This document shows positions 16,851-25,412 of a stretch of 60,422 nt of DNA, piece after piece. The DNA comes from an uncultured Clostridia bacterium. Lineage in GTDB: Bacteria > Bacillota > Clostridia > Lachnospirales > Lachnospiraceae. The DNA lies in assembly GCA_946629525.1 (NCBI GenBank), contig CAMOXU010000003.1:1-60422 (forward strand), given 5' to 3'. Each line of letters begins with the position of its first letter. Position 1 is the stretch's first letter. A model generated the notes under the pieces. It was not told the DNA's origin. It made no database searches and worked only from the letters and a program-made list of their open reading frames with translations. The position numbers were made by a program, and so were the translations under genes.

Positions 16851-17585
16851 ATGTCCCGATCAGATACTTTTTTGGAGAAAATGGTGAACGGCCCGAGGAT
16901 CATTCTCGTGACAGGGCACTTCGGAAGCGGGAAGACGGAGTTTTCCGTCTCGCTTGCCTATGCACTCGGGGCGCTCAAAAAGGCGGGGGATCAGAGGATT
17001 AAGGAGCTCGCGCTCTGTGATCTCGATATCGAGAATCCGTATTTCCGGAGCCGTGAGCTGACAGAGCCCCTGGAGAAGGAAGGAATCAAAGTCTACTCCG
17101 ATCCGTTCCACGGGAAGAACGGGTCAGAGCTCCAGACGATCGACGCGTCGATCCTCGCACCGGTGGAAAATCCGGACTGCAGGGTAATTCTCGACACCGG
17201 CGGAAATCATACGGGGGCGATGATCCTGAATCAGTTCCGGAGGCATTTTTCCGAAGAGTATCAGATGCTCTGTGTTGTGAATCAGAACCGTCCGGGGACG
17301 GATACTCCGGAGAAGGCTGCCCATGAGATCCGTGCGATCGAGAGAGTGACAGAGCTTTCGGTCACGGGGCTGATCTCGAACAGCCATTTTATCTGGGAGA
17401 CGACGGAGGAGGACGTGATCTCCGGATTTGCGTTCGCGGAGGAAGTCGGGAAGCTGTGCTCCCTGCCGGTCCTTGCAGCGTGCTGCAGCAGTGATCTGGC
17501 CCGGAAAATAAAGCCGCGGGAGGGGATGGAGATCTTTCCTGTCGGCATGTATATGCGTCAGGGATATCTTGATAAGAAAGTATAA
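16851..17585 (+). CDS. P-loop ATPase of the MinD/CobQ-like type
   Basis: A 244-residue cytosolic ATPase. Walker A is GHFGSGKT (residues 22-29), followed by CDLDIENPYFRSRE, the Asp-containing switch of deviant-Walker-like ATPases, and RVILDTGGNHTGA, a Walker B/switch II region. The rest reads like a nucleotide-binding CobQ/CobB/MinD/ParA relative. No partner is visible, so the role is not assigned. AAGGAGG is close before ATG 16851; an earlier in-frame ATG at 16803 would run through that site. Its leader carries the duplicated hairpins above. Confidence 0.78.
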   Translation: MSRSDTFLEKMVNGPRIILVTGHFGSGKTEFSVSLAYALGALKKAGDQRIKELALCDLDIENPYFRSRELTEPLEKEGIKVYSDPFHGKNGSELQTIDASILAPVENPDCRVILDTGGNHTGAMILNQFRRHFSEEYQMLCVVNQNRPGTDTPEKAAHEIRAIERVTELSVTGLISNSHFIWETTEEDVISGFAFAEEVGKLCSLPVLAACCSSDLARKIKPREGMEIFPVGMYMRQGYLDKKV

Positions 17586-17640
17586 GACGCAGGAACGCCT
17601 TGGCGTTCCTGCCGCGCCGCGCAAGGTGCGAAGCACATTC

Positions 17641-17675
17641 CCGGCTGCGCGGCTGCGATCTGCCGGAGGCTTTTT
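17641..17675 (+). terminator. Terminator after the P-loop ATPase gene
   Basis: CCGGC (17641-17645) pairs with GCCGG (17662-17666), and TTTTT follows at 17671. Just upstream is a perfect 11-bp inverted repeat (17589-17599 with 17602-17612) that lacks a T-run. Confidence 0.55.
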
Positions 17676-17700
17676 CTTTGTCATCGCGAGATTGTACTCA

Positions 17701-17769
17701 CGATGAAGGCTTGCTTCAATTTGCGCGCGTATCTCCTGAATAGATTCACGGGTATTGCGCGATGAAGAA
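17701..17769. repeat. Dispersed intergenic repeat, copy 1
   Basis: CGATGAAGGCTTGCTTCA, then TTTGCGCG, TCTCCTGAAT, ATTCACGGGTA and GCGCGATGAAGAA align with 38581-38648, allowing a few small gaps. It contains a TGAAG/CTTCA hairpin and a GAAT/ATTC turn. No open reading frame is shared. Confidence 0.6.
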
Positions 17770-17796
17770 GAAAAATATGTTCCGTATGTGCGGTTT

Positions 17797-17828
17797 GCAT
17801 GCATTTTCTTTGTGACAGCATGCATTTT
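17797..17828 (+). promoter_or_regulatory. Direct repeats over the ABC operon promoter, possible operator
   Basis: GCATGCATTTT occurs at 17797-17807 and again at 17818-17828, 21 bp apart (about two helical turns). The second copy fills the promoter spacer. This arrangement suits a dimeric regulator binding one DNA face. Confidence 0.5.
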
Positions 17829-17838
17829 GTAGTAAAAT
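17810..17838 (+). promoter_or_regulatory. Promoter of the sugar ABC operon
   Basis: A -35 TTGTGA (17810-17815), 17-nt spacer, and -10 TAAAAT (17833-17838). It lies about 105 nt before the first gene. Confidence 0.65.
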
Positions 17839-17944
17839 AGACGGGGATATACCCGAAATTCCGGATCAGGGGAGGAGCTCCGGGTACGGAAGGCATGCCG
17901 GAGAGATGCCGGCACACTTTTTAGGATAGAGAGGACATTCTGAG

Positions 17945-19039
17945 ATGAAGGTCGTATTAGAACATCTGACTAAGAGATTTCCCAGCAGGAACCGCAAGGA
18001 GAAGGCAGACGTCATTGCGGTCAATGATTTTCATTTTGAAATTCCGGACGGACAGCTGGTCGCACTTCTCGGCCCGTCGGGCTGCGGCAAGAGCACCACG
18101 CTGAACCTGATCTGCGGACTTCAGAAGCCGTCTGATGGAAAGATCTTCTTCGGAGAGACGGATGTGACGAATCTTCCGCCCGAGAGCAGGGGCGTAGGAC
18201 TGGTCTTCCAGAATTACGCGCTGTATCCGCACCTGACAGTGGAGCAGAACATCATGTTCCCGCTGGGCAATCTGAAGGGGAAGGACAAGCTTTCCAAAGA
18301 GGAAATGAAAGCCAAGGCCCTCGAAGCCGCAAAGGTCGTCCAGATCGATCAGCTGATGGAGCGCAAGCCCAGTGAGCTTTCCGGCGGCCAGCAGCAGCGT
18401 GTGGCGATCGCCCGCGCCCTGGTCAAGCGGCCCCGCGTCCTGCTTCTGGACGAGCCGCTCTCGAACCTGGACGCCCGGCTCCGCCTGCAGACGCGCGAGG
18501 AGATCCGCCGTATCCAGCGGGAGACGCTGATCACGACGGTATTCGTCACACACGATCAGGACGAGGCGATGTCGATCTCGGATATGATCGTCGTCATGGA
18601 GGCCGGTGTGGTCCAGCAGATCGGCAAGCCGCAGTCTGTCTATGATGATCCGGTGAACCTGTTCGTCGCGAAATTCCTGGGAACACCCGCGATCAATGTG
18701 TTCGACGGCACCGTGAAGGGGGAGAAGCTGATCATCGGCGGCGATACCGTCCTCGATACGCCCGGCGTTCCGGATCAGGAGGTCACGGTCGGGATCAGGC
18801 CGGAGGGCTTCTGGGTCGACGACAACGGAGCTTTCAAGTGCGACGTGCAGGCCGTTGAGGTCATGGGGCGCGACGTCAGCATCGTATCGAAGCACGCCGG
18901 ATCGCAGAGCGACAAGATCCGATCCATCATCAGCACTGAATTCAAGATGAATCACGACGTCGCGCAGGTGCGCTTTACCCTCAAGCCGGGCAAGGTGCAT
19001 ATCTTTGATAAGACGACCGGTGAGCGCATACGTTTCTAA
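17945..19039 (+). CDS. Sugar ABC transporter ATP-binding protein (UgpC/MalK type)
   Basis: A 364-residue ATPase that powers an importer. Walker A is GPSGCGKST (43-51), the Q-loop lies in VFQNYALYPHLT, the signature is LSGGQQQRVAIARAL, Walker B is VLLLDEPLSNLD, and the switch His is in VFVTHDQDEAMSISD. A C-terminal TOBE/OB-type regulatory region follows (about 240-364). It is the first gene of a five-gene run with two permeases and a binding protein, so this importer has its own ATPase. The lone MsmX-like ATPase at 31544 is a separate paralogue. Confidence 0.93.
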   Translation: MKVVLEHLTKRFPSRNRKEKADVIAVNDFHFEIPDGQLVALLGPSGCGKSTTLNLICGLQKPSDGKIFFGETDVTNLPPESRGVGLVFQNYALYPHLTVEQNIMFPLGNLKGKDKLSKEEMKAKALEAAKVVQIDQLMERKPSELSGGQQQRVAIARALVKRPRVLLLDEPLSNLDARLRLQTREEIRRIQRETLITTVFVTHDQDEAMSISDMIVVMEAGVVQQIGKPQSVYDDPVNLFVAKFLGTPAINVFDGTVKGEKLIIGGDTVLDTPGVPDQEVTVGIRPEGFWVDDNGAFKCDVQAVEVMGRDVSIVSKHAGSQSDKIRSIISTEFKMNHDVAQVRFTLKPGKVHIFDKTTGERIRF

Positions 19040-19053
19040 ATGAGGAGGCAGAG

Positions 19054-19944
19054 ATGGATAATAAGAGTATGAAGGGCTGGCTCTATCTGCTGCCTGCCAT
19101 CTTCTTCCTGGGAGTCTTCATGGTCTACCCGTTGGCGGATGTTTTTATCTACTCCTTTGAGGAAGGCTATAATTCCGCATCCCAGACCTTTTTCGGGATC
19201 GGAGGCTATAACTATTCGTACGTCCTGCACGATCCGTACTTCCTGCAGGCGCTTAAGAACACATTCCTGCTGGTCGTGATCACGGTCCCGGTCTCGACGC
19301 TGATCGCGCTTCTGATCTCACTGGGGCTCACGTCGATCACGAAGCTTCGGGACCTCTACCAGACGATCTTCTTCCTGCCCTACGTGACCAACACCCTGGC
19401 GATCGGTCTTGTCTTCATGATCCTCTTCAAGAAGACTCCGTATTCGGACGGCATGGTCAACATGCTCCTCAACCTGTTCGGGGCCGGATCGGTCGATTTC
19501 ATCGACGGACCCTACTGGGCGAAGATGACAGTGCTCTGCATCTACACCGTATGGGTCGTCCTTCCTTTCAAGATCCTGATCCTCACCTCGGCGCTTTTGT
19601 CCGTCAATCAGGATTACTACAACGCGGCGAGAGTGGACGGCACGTCCAAATTCCGCATTTTCATGCGGATCACGCTGCCGATGATCTCTCCGTCGATCTT
19701 CTATCTTGTCATCACCGGCTTCATCGGTGCGTTCAAGGCATACTCGGATGCGGTCGCGCTCTTCGGAACGAACCTGAATGCCGCGGGCATGAACACGATC
19801 GTCGGCTATGTCTACGACATGCTCTACGGCGACAGCGGCGGATACCCGTCCTACGCGGCGGCGGCAGCGCTGATCCTCTTCGTGATCGTGCTGACGATCA
19901 CCTGCATCAACATGCTGATCCGCAGAAAGCATGTCTATATCTGA
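19054..19944 (+). CDS. Sugar ABC transporter permease (MalF/UgpA type)
   Basis: A 296-residue inner-membrane protein with six predicted helices. The cytoplasmic EAA loop that docks on the ATPase is visible as YYNAARVDGTSKFRIFMRIT (about 190-209), with the usual AA..DG core. AGGAGG is close before ATG 19054, 14 nt after the ATPase stop. It would form the channel with the permease encoded at 20071. Confidence 0.92.
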   Translation: MDNKSMKGWLYLLPAIFFLGVFMVYPLADVFIYSFEEGYNSASQTFFGIGGYNYSYVLHDPYFLQALKNTFLLVVITVPVSTLIALLISLGLTSITKLRDLYQTIFFLPYVTNTLAIGLVFMILFKKTPYSDGMVNMLLNLFGAGSVDFIDGPYWAKMTVLCIYTVWVVLPFKILILTSALLSVNQDYYNAARVDGTSKFRIFMRITLPMISPSIFYLVITGFIGAFKAYSDAVALFGTNLNAAGMNTIVGYVYDMLYGDSGGYPSYAAAAALILFVIVLTITCINMLIRRKHVYI

Positions 19945-19975
19945 GCGGGAGATGCATATTGTCCATGATCCGGTG

Positions 19976-20034
19976 ATTGCGAAACCCAGTGGGGAATGCT
20001 CATGCAGTTTTCATGCAGCATAAAGCTTCGCAGG
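19976..20034. repeat. Inverted repeat between permease genes (GCGAAAC family)
   Basis: TTGCGAAAC at the left end and GCTTCGCAGG at the right end frame an inner hairpin (TGCTCATG with CATGCAGCA, one bulge). The frame resembles the elements at 1736 and 54190 in size and end sequence. Confidence 0.45.
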
Positions 20035-20070
20035 ACGCTGAATATTCATGATTCATGAAAGGAAGTTCCT

Positions 20071-20946
20071 ATGGAATCTCAGGTTGAACTCAGTAAAATC
20101 GAACAGTCGGCCATCCGGCGGAAGAAGATCCAGAACTTTTTCGTCTATCTGCTCCTGACCTTCTGGGCCCTGATGGTCTTATTCCCATTCTACTGGATGG
20201 TCCTCTCCTCGCTGAAGAGCTACAGCGCCTACAGCTCGGAGTACGTGCCGAAATTCTATACGCTGTCTCCGACGATTCAGAACTATATCGATGTCTTTAC
20301 GACGGTGCCTCTCGGAAGATATCTTTTGAACACGCTGATCTTTACCCTGATCACGACGGGGATCATGCTGATCGTGACGATCCTCGCAGCCTATGCCTTC
20401 GCCCGGATTGAATTTGTGGGGCGGGATTTCATGTTCATGATCTTTCTGGCCCTCATGATGATCCCGAATGAGCTCGTCATCATCACGAATTTCGTCACGA
20501 TCACGACCCTCGGCATGCGCAATACCTTTACGGGCCTTATCCTTCCGTCGATCACGTCGGTGTTCTATATATACCTGCTCCGCGAGAACTTCGCACAGGT
20601 GCCCGATGAGCTCTACTACGCAGCGAAAGTGGACGGGACTTCGGATCTCAAGTATCTGTTCCGGGTCATGGTCCCGATCTGCAAGCCGACGATCATCACG
20701 ATCACGATCCTGAAGGTCATCGAGTGCTGGAACTCCTATGTATGGCCTCGTCTTATCACCGATAATTCTCTTTATTTCCTCGTGTCGAACGGTATTCAGG
20801 AGATCCGCGAGAACGGCCTCGGCCGCGAAAATATTCCGGCCATGATGGCAGCAGTCGTGGTCATCTCGATCCCGCTCGTTGTGCTCTTCCTCATCTTCCA
20901 CAAGAAGATCATGGAAGGCGTATCGAGAGGCGGGACCAAGGGCTGA
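20071..20946 (+). CDS. Sugar ABC transporter permease (MalG/UgpE type)
   Basis: A 291-residue membrane protein with six predicted helices. The N-terminal cytoplasmic stretch leads into FWALMVLFPFYWMVLSSLKS, typical of the MalG group. The EAA loop is LYYAAKVDGTSDLKYLFRV (about 189-207). A 126-nt gap with an inverted repeat separates it from the other permease gene. GGAAG lies upstream of ATG 20071. It pairs with the MalF-type permease. Confidence 0.92.
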   Translation: MESQVELSKIEQSAIRRKKIQNFFVYLLLTFWALMVLFPFYWMVLSSLKSYSAYSSEYVPKFYTLSPTIQNYIDVFTTVPLGRYLLNTLIFTLITTGIMLIVTILAAYAFARIEFVGRDFMFMIFLALMMIPNELVIITNFVTITTLGMRNTFTGLILPSITSVFYIYLLRENFAQVPDELYYAAKVDGTSDLKYLFRVMVPICKPTIITITILKVIECWNSYVWPRLITDNSLYFLVSNGIQEIRENGLGRENIPAMMAAVVVISIPLVVLFLIFHKKIMEGVSRGGTKG

Positions 20947-20978
20947 CGAAAGGGAGAACGATATATAAGGAGGAGAGT

Positions 20979-22619
20979 ATGAGTGAGAATAAATGGGCGG
21001 CGGGCCTCACGGCGCATGGGAAGAAATTTACGGCCTGCCTTGCCGCGGCTGCCTGCGCCGGGACGATGCTCCTCACGGGCTGCCATGGATCCCGCGGATC
21101 CCAGGCGTTCGTGATCCCGGAAAGCTTTGATGCATCTAAATCGATCGAGATCACCTTCTGGGCGAAAAATGACACCAACAAGACGCAGACCCGGATCTAC
21201 GAGAAGGCGATCGCGGACTTCGAAAAGCTGTATCCGAATGTGACGGTCAATATGCGTCTTTATACGGATTACGGAAAGATCTATAATGACGTCATTACGA
21301 ATATTTCCACCAACACCACCCCGAACGTCTGCATCACATATCCGGACAATATCGCGACCTATATGACAGGTTCGAACGTCGTTGTTCCGCTGGACGAGCT
21401 GATCGCGGATCCGAAGTACGGGATGGGCGGAAGCGAGCTTCTGTATGACGGCCCGACGAAGGATGAAGTCATTCCGGAATTTCTTGAGGAGTGCAGGCTC
21501 GGAGAGCAGATCTACGCGCTTCCCTACATGCGGTCTACGGAGGCCTGCTATGTGAACAAGACCTACGTCGAGAAGCTGGGATATGAGCTGCCGGAAGTGC
21601 TCACCTGGGATTTCGTCTGGGAGGTCTCGGAGGCAGCCACCGCAAAGGATGCGGACGGAAATTATGCCGTGAACGGGCAGAAGACGATGATCCCGTTCAT
21701 TTACAAGTCCACCGACAATATGATGATCCAGATGCTTAAGCAGCAGGACGCACCCTACTCGCAGGAGGACGGGACGATCGAGATCTTCAATGACACGACG
21801 AGGGGGATCCTCAAGGAGATCGCAGGGCACGCGCAGAGCGGCGCGTTCTCGACCTTCAAGATCTCCAGCTACCCGGCCAATTTCCTGAACGCGGGCCAGT
21901 GCATCTTCGCGGTCGACTCCACGGCCGGCGCGACCTGGATGGGCATGAACGCCCCGCTCTCGGATATTGCCCCGGACAAGGCGGTGGAATTTGAGACGGC
22001 TGTTTATCCGGTCCCGCAGTACGACACGGGAAATCCGAAGATGATCTCACAGGGCCCGTCGGTCTGCATTTTCAACAAGGCGGATCCGCAGGTCGTGCTT
22101 GCGTCCTGGCTCTTCACCCAGTACCTTCTGACCAATGACGTGCAGATCGCCTACGCTGAGACGGAGGGATATGTTCCCGTCACGCAGAAGGCGCGGGATA
22201 CGGCGGAGTATCAGGAATATCTGGCGGCGGAGGGCACGGACAATGACGTGCACTACGACGTGAAGATAAAGGCCACGAGGATGTTCATCGAGAATACGGC
22301 GAACACGTTCGTCACCCCGGTCTTCAACGGTTCCGCATCGCTCCGCGACGCGGCGGGCCAGATGATCGAGGATGTCACGAAATCGGTGAAGCGCAAGGCA
22401 GTCGTCGACGATGCGTATATCGATAATCTCTACAGCAGCGTGACAGCCCTCTACCGTCTCGACAAGACGGGAGCCGCCACGGGAGGTGAGGCATCTGATC
22501 TCGGACCGCTGCCGGGCGAGGCCAAAGCGCTGATCGGGACCCTTGTTGTGGTCTGGGTGCTGATCGGGCTCTACGCCGGGAACGATTATCTGAAGGCAAA
22601 AAAGAAGAAGGCGGCGTAA
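20979..22619 (+). CDS. Sugar ABC transporter solute-binding lipoprotein with C-terminal membrane helix
   Basis: A 546-residue family 1 extracellular binding protein. The signal peptide ends at the lipobox LTGC (lipid Cys about residue 35). The mature part begins SIEITFWAKNDTNKTQTRIY, the usual binding-protein fold start, and later has YMRSTEACYVNKTYVEKLG. Substrate is not evident; a mono- or oligosaccharide is likely from the permease types. Unusually, the C-terminus has a second hydrophobic helix (LIGTLVVVWVLIGLYAG, about 516-532) and a basic tail KAKKKKAA, so both ends may be membrane-attached. AGGAGGAG precedes ATG 20979. Confidence 0.88.
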   Translation: MSENKWAAGLTAHGKKFTACLAAAACAGTMLLTGCHGSRGSQAFVIPESFDASKSIEITFWAKNDTNKTQTRIYEKAIADFEKLYPNVTVNMRLYTDYGKIYNDVITNISTNTTPNVCITYPDNIATYMTGSNVVVPLDELIADPKYGMGGSELLYDGPTKDEVIPEFLEECRLGEQIYALPYMRSTEACYVNKTYVEKLGYELPEVLTWDFVWEVSEAATAKDADGNYAVNGQKTMIPFIYKSTDNMMIQMLKQQDAPYSQEDGTIEIFNDTTRGILKEIAGHAQSGAFSTFKISSYPANFLNAGQCIFAVDSTAGATWMGMNAPLSDIAPDKAVEFETAVYPVPQYDTGNPKMISQGPSVCIFNKADPQVVLASWLFTQYLLTNDVQIAYAETEGYVPVTQKARDTAEYQEYLAAEGTDNDVHYDVKIKATRMFIENTANTFVTPVFNGSASLRDAAGQMIEDVTKSVKRKAVVDDAYIDNLYSSVTALYRLDKTGAATGGEASDLGPLPGEAKALIGTLVVVWVLIGLYAGNDYLKAKKKKAA

Positions 22620-22756
22620 AGCCTCCGGAAATTACAGCTTTGCAGAAGGAAGGTGTTCAGTCCCTCCGGAAGGTGAGGCGGAAAAGTCCGGGAGTTCCTG
22701 ACAGAAGTTCATTGCCCTGCATTTACGCAGGAGAATATATATAAAGGAGAAGAACA

Positions 22757-23509
22757 ATGAAAAAGATCTTTGCAACATTACTGGCAGCGACCTGCGCAAT
22801 TTCAATGATCGGCTGCGGAGGCGGAAGCAGCTCCGGCACGACATCGACGGCAGCGGAGGACCCGAGCGCAAAGAGCGAGGGCGTCATGACGTATGCGGAA
22901 TATGACGCTGCGGCGCTTGACACGGGAGTGACGATCGAAGCCTATGTCCAGGGCAAGCAGAGCTGGTGGGACAACAAGGCGACGCTCTACACACAGGACG
23001 GCGACGGTGCGTATTTCATTTACGAGATGGCGATGTCCGAGGACGAGTACAAGAAGCTCACGGACGGAACGAAGATCAAGGTGCAGGGCTTCAAGTCGGA
23101 GTGGTCCGGTGAGATCGAGATCGTGGACGCGACATACGAGATCGAGGAAGGGAATTATATCGCTGAGGCCAAAGATGTCACCGATAAGCTCGGAACGGAT
23201 GAGCTCGTCAAGTTCCAGAATCAGAAGGTCGCTTTCAAGGGAATGACTGTTGAGCAGGCGGATGATTCCGGCGCGGCTTTCCTCTACAACTGGGACGGAT
23301 CCGGCCAGGAAGGCGATGACCTGTACTTCAACGTTTCTCTGGACGGCAAGACATACAGCTTCACCGTCGAGTCCTACCTGACCGGTGCGGATACGGAAGT
23401 CTATAAGGCAGTCAAGGAGCTGAAGGTCGGCGACAAGGTCGATCTGGAAGGATTCCTGTACTGGTACGAGGGACCGAACCCGCACATCACTTCCGTAAAG
23501 GCGGCATAA
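22757..23509 (+). CDS. Lipoprotein with probable tandem OB-like domains
   Basis: A 250-residue lipoprotein: MKKIFATLLAATCAISMIGC, lipid Cys at 20, then a Gly/Ser/Thr linker. Two beta-rich halves follow (about 55-130 and 150-250). Phrases such as VTIEAYVQGKQSWWDNKATLY, GTKIKVQGFKSEW and VGDKVDLEGFLYWYEG look like OB-fold strands. I do not recognise a characterised family. It lies 137 nt after the sugar-binding protein gene and before a terminator, so it probably belongs to the transport operon. GGAG precedes ATG 22757. Confidence 0.65.
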   Translation: MKKIFATLLAATCAISMIGCGGGSSSGTTSTAAEDPSAKSEGVMTYAEYDAAALDTGVTIEAYVQGKQSWWDNKATLYTQDGDGAYFIYEMAMSEDEYKKLTDGTKIKVQGFKSEWSGEIEIVDATYEIEEGNYIAEAKDVTDKLGTDELVKFQNQKVAFKGMTVEQADDSGAAFLYNWDGSGQEGDDLYFNVSLDGKTYSFTVESYLTGADTEVYKAVKELKVGDKVDLEGFLYWYEGPNPHITSVKAA

Positions 23510-23555
23510 AGAAGAAAATATCGGTCCATACCTGCCGGTATGGGCGCACATGCAG

Positions 23556-23583
23556 AGAGGGAGACGCAAGTCTCCTTCTTTTA
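23556..23583 (+). terminator. Terminator of the sugar ABC operon
   Basis: AGGGAGAC (23558-23565), loop GCAA, GTCTCCTT (23570-23577), then CTTTT. The GNRA loop and T-run make this convincing. Confidence 0.82.
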
Positions 23584-23793
23584 TGCAAAAAAAATATTCT
23601 GCATGTAAGTCCTGCAGCGGCGACCTGGAAAAAATTCCGAAGGAAGGCGTTCGGGCGCGGCCGGCACTTCATAATTATAAAGCCGGAGGCTTCAAAATTA
23701 TGTTGGTACCGCTGCCGGTGCGAACGGGAGCGTCGCGACGTGGACATTTTTATTCCGGGAGCCTAATAAAAACGGAAGCAGGGAGTTATGGTA

Positions 23794-23802
23794 TGTTATA
23801 AT
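23794..23802 (+). promoter_or_regulatory. Extended -10 promoter of fumC
   Basis: TGTTATAAT (23794-23802) is an extended -10 (TG-n-TATAAT). No good -35 is seen at the expected distance. It lies about 86 nt before the fumC start. Confidence 0.55.
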
Positions 23803-23887
23803 AAAGCACTGATTCTTCCTGCGGGAAGGATCTGAGCCGTCGTTCCGCAATTGCCGGAAAGATTTGAAGACACGGAGGAAATGATTT

Positions 23888-25261
23888 ATGTACAGAACAG
23901 AACATGACTCGATGGGCGAAGTCCTGGTCCCCGCAGACCGGCTTTGGGGTGCCCAGACCCAGCGCAGCCACGAAAATTTTCCGATCGGCGTCGGGATCGA
24001 GACCATGCCGGCGGAAATTATTCACGCGTTCGGCATTCTGAAGAAAGCTGCGGCCAGAGCCAACAATGCGCTCGTACCCGGCAGGATGACGGAAGAGAAG
24101 CTCGCCGCGATCTCCGAAGCCTGCGATGAGGTGATCGGCGGAAAGCTCAGTGAGGAATTTCCGCTCGTCGTCTGGCAGACAGGGTCCGGGACCCAGTCGA
24201 ATATGAACGCCAACGAAGTCATCGCGAACCGGGCCAATCAGATCGCGGGGAAAAAGCTCTGCCATCCGAACGACGATATCAATATGAGCCAGTCCTCCAA
24301 CGATACGTTCCCGACTGCCATGCACATCGCTGCGGTGCTGTCTGTCACGGATACGCTGATCCCGGCGGTTGAGAAGCTGGTCGATACGTTCCGGAAGATC
24401 GAGGAGGAGAATCCGGATGTCGTGAAATCCGGGCGTACGCACCTGCAGGACGCGACCCCGATCCGCTTTGCGCAGGAGGTCAGTGGCTGGAGGACATCCC
24501 TCGAGAAGGACCTGTCTCTTCTCCGGCTCGCTGTCGGGCCGCTCCTGGAGCTTGCCCTTGGCGGGACTGCAGTCGGGACCGGACTGAACGCGCCGAAGGG
24601 ATTTGATGAAAAAGTCGCATCCGAGATCGCTCTGCTTACCGGAAAGCCGTTCGTCACGGCGAAGAATAAATTTCATGCTTTAACGTCAAAGGACGAGCTC
24701 GTCTTCGCCCATGGAGCGATCAAGGCCTGTGCCTGCGATATGATGAAGATCGCGAACGACGTCCGCTGGCTCGCGTCCGGACCCCGTCTCGGCCTCGGGG
24801 AGATCACGATTCCCGCCAATGAGCCGGGCTCTTCCATCATGCCGGGCAAGGTCAATCCGACCCAGTGCGAGCAGGTGACGATGGTGGCTGTCCAGATCAT
24901 GGGAAATGACACTGCAGTCGGACTTGCAGCCTCACAGGGGAATTTCGAACTCAATGTATTCATGCCGGTCCTCATCTACAACTTCCTGCAGTCGGCGAGG
25001 CTCCTTGCCCAGTCGGTCAGGGCCTTTACGGAAAACTGCGCTGTGGGGATCCGGGTCAATGAGGAGAAGATGCACAATAATCTGCACGGGTCTCTCATGC
25101 TGGTCACGGCCCTGAATCCGTATATCGGTTATGAAAATGCCGCAAAGGTCGCGCACAAGGCCTATGAGGAGAACACATCCTTAAGGGAAGCCTGCGTGAA
25201 GCTCGGATTTTTGACGGAGGAGCGCTTTGACGAGGTCTTCCATCCTGAGAAGATGGTCTGA
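23888..25261 (+). CDS. fumC: Fumarate hydratase, class II
   Basis: A 457-residue iron-independent fumarase that interconverts fumarate and malate. Diagnostic segments are [17 protein letters not shown] (about 136-152), [14 protein letters not shown], and the fumarase/aspartase signature [16 protein letters not shown] (about 315-330). Length fits the FumC family. GGAGGA is eight nucleotides before ATG 23888. It appears monocistronic, with its own extended -10 promoter. The final C-terminal domain (about 405-457) is present. Confidence 0.95.
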   Translation: MYRTEHDSMGEVLVPADRLWGAQTQRSHENFPIGVGIETMPAEIIHAFGILKKAAARANNALVPGRMTEEKLAAISEACDEVIGGKLSEEFPLVVWQTGSGTQSNMNANEVIANRANQIAGKKLCHPNDDINMSQSSNDTFPTAMHIAAVLSVTDTLIPAVEKLVDTFRKIEEENPDVVKSGRTHLQDATPIRFAQEVSGWRTSLEKDLSLLRLAVGPLLELALGGTAVGTGLNAPKGFDEKVASEIALLTGKPFVTAKNKFHALTSKDELVFAHGAIKACACDMMKIANDVRWLASGPRLGLGEITIPANEPGSSIMPGKVNPTQCEQVTMVAVQIMGNDTAVGLAASQGNFELNVFMPVLIYNFLQSARLLAQSVRAFTENCAVGIRVNEEKMHNNLHGSLMLVTALNPYIGYENAAKVAHKAYEENTSLREACVKLGFLTEERFDEVFHPEKMV

Positions 25262-25320
25262 TTTCCGGCGGGAAAATCGGTAAGCGCTTGCTAATTATGC
25301 GCGGAGAAACAGATATTTCC

Positions 25321-25349
25321 TTGCGCAGAGGCGGATTTTAGCATATGAT
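25321..25349 (+). promoter_or_regulatory. Promoter of fhs
   Basis: A -35-like TTGCGC (25321-25326), 17-nt spacer, and -10 TATGAT (25344-25349). The -35 is weak. Confidence 0.5.
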
Positions 25350-25412
25350 GATGACGCACTGAAGACGGCAGGAGTCAGATACCAGCATCCATATGCAGAG
25401 GAGGAGAATGAC

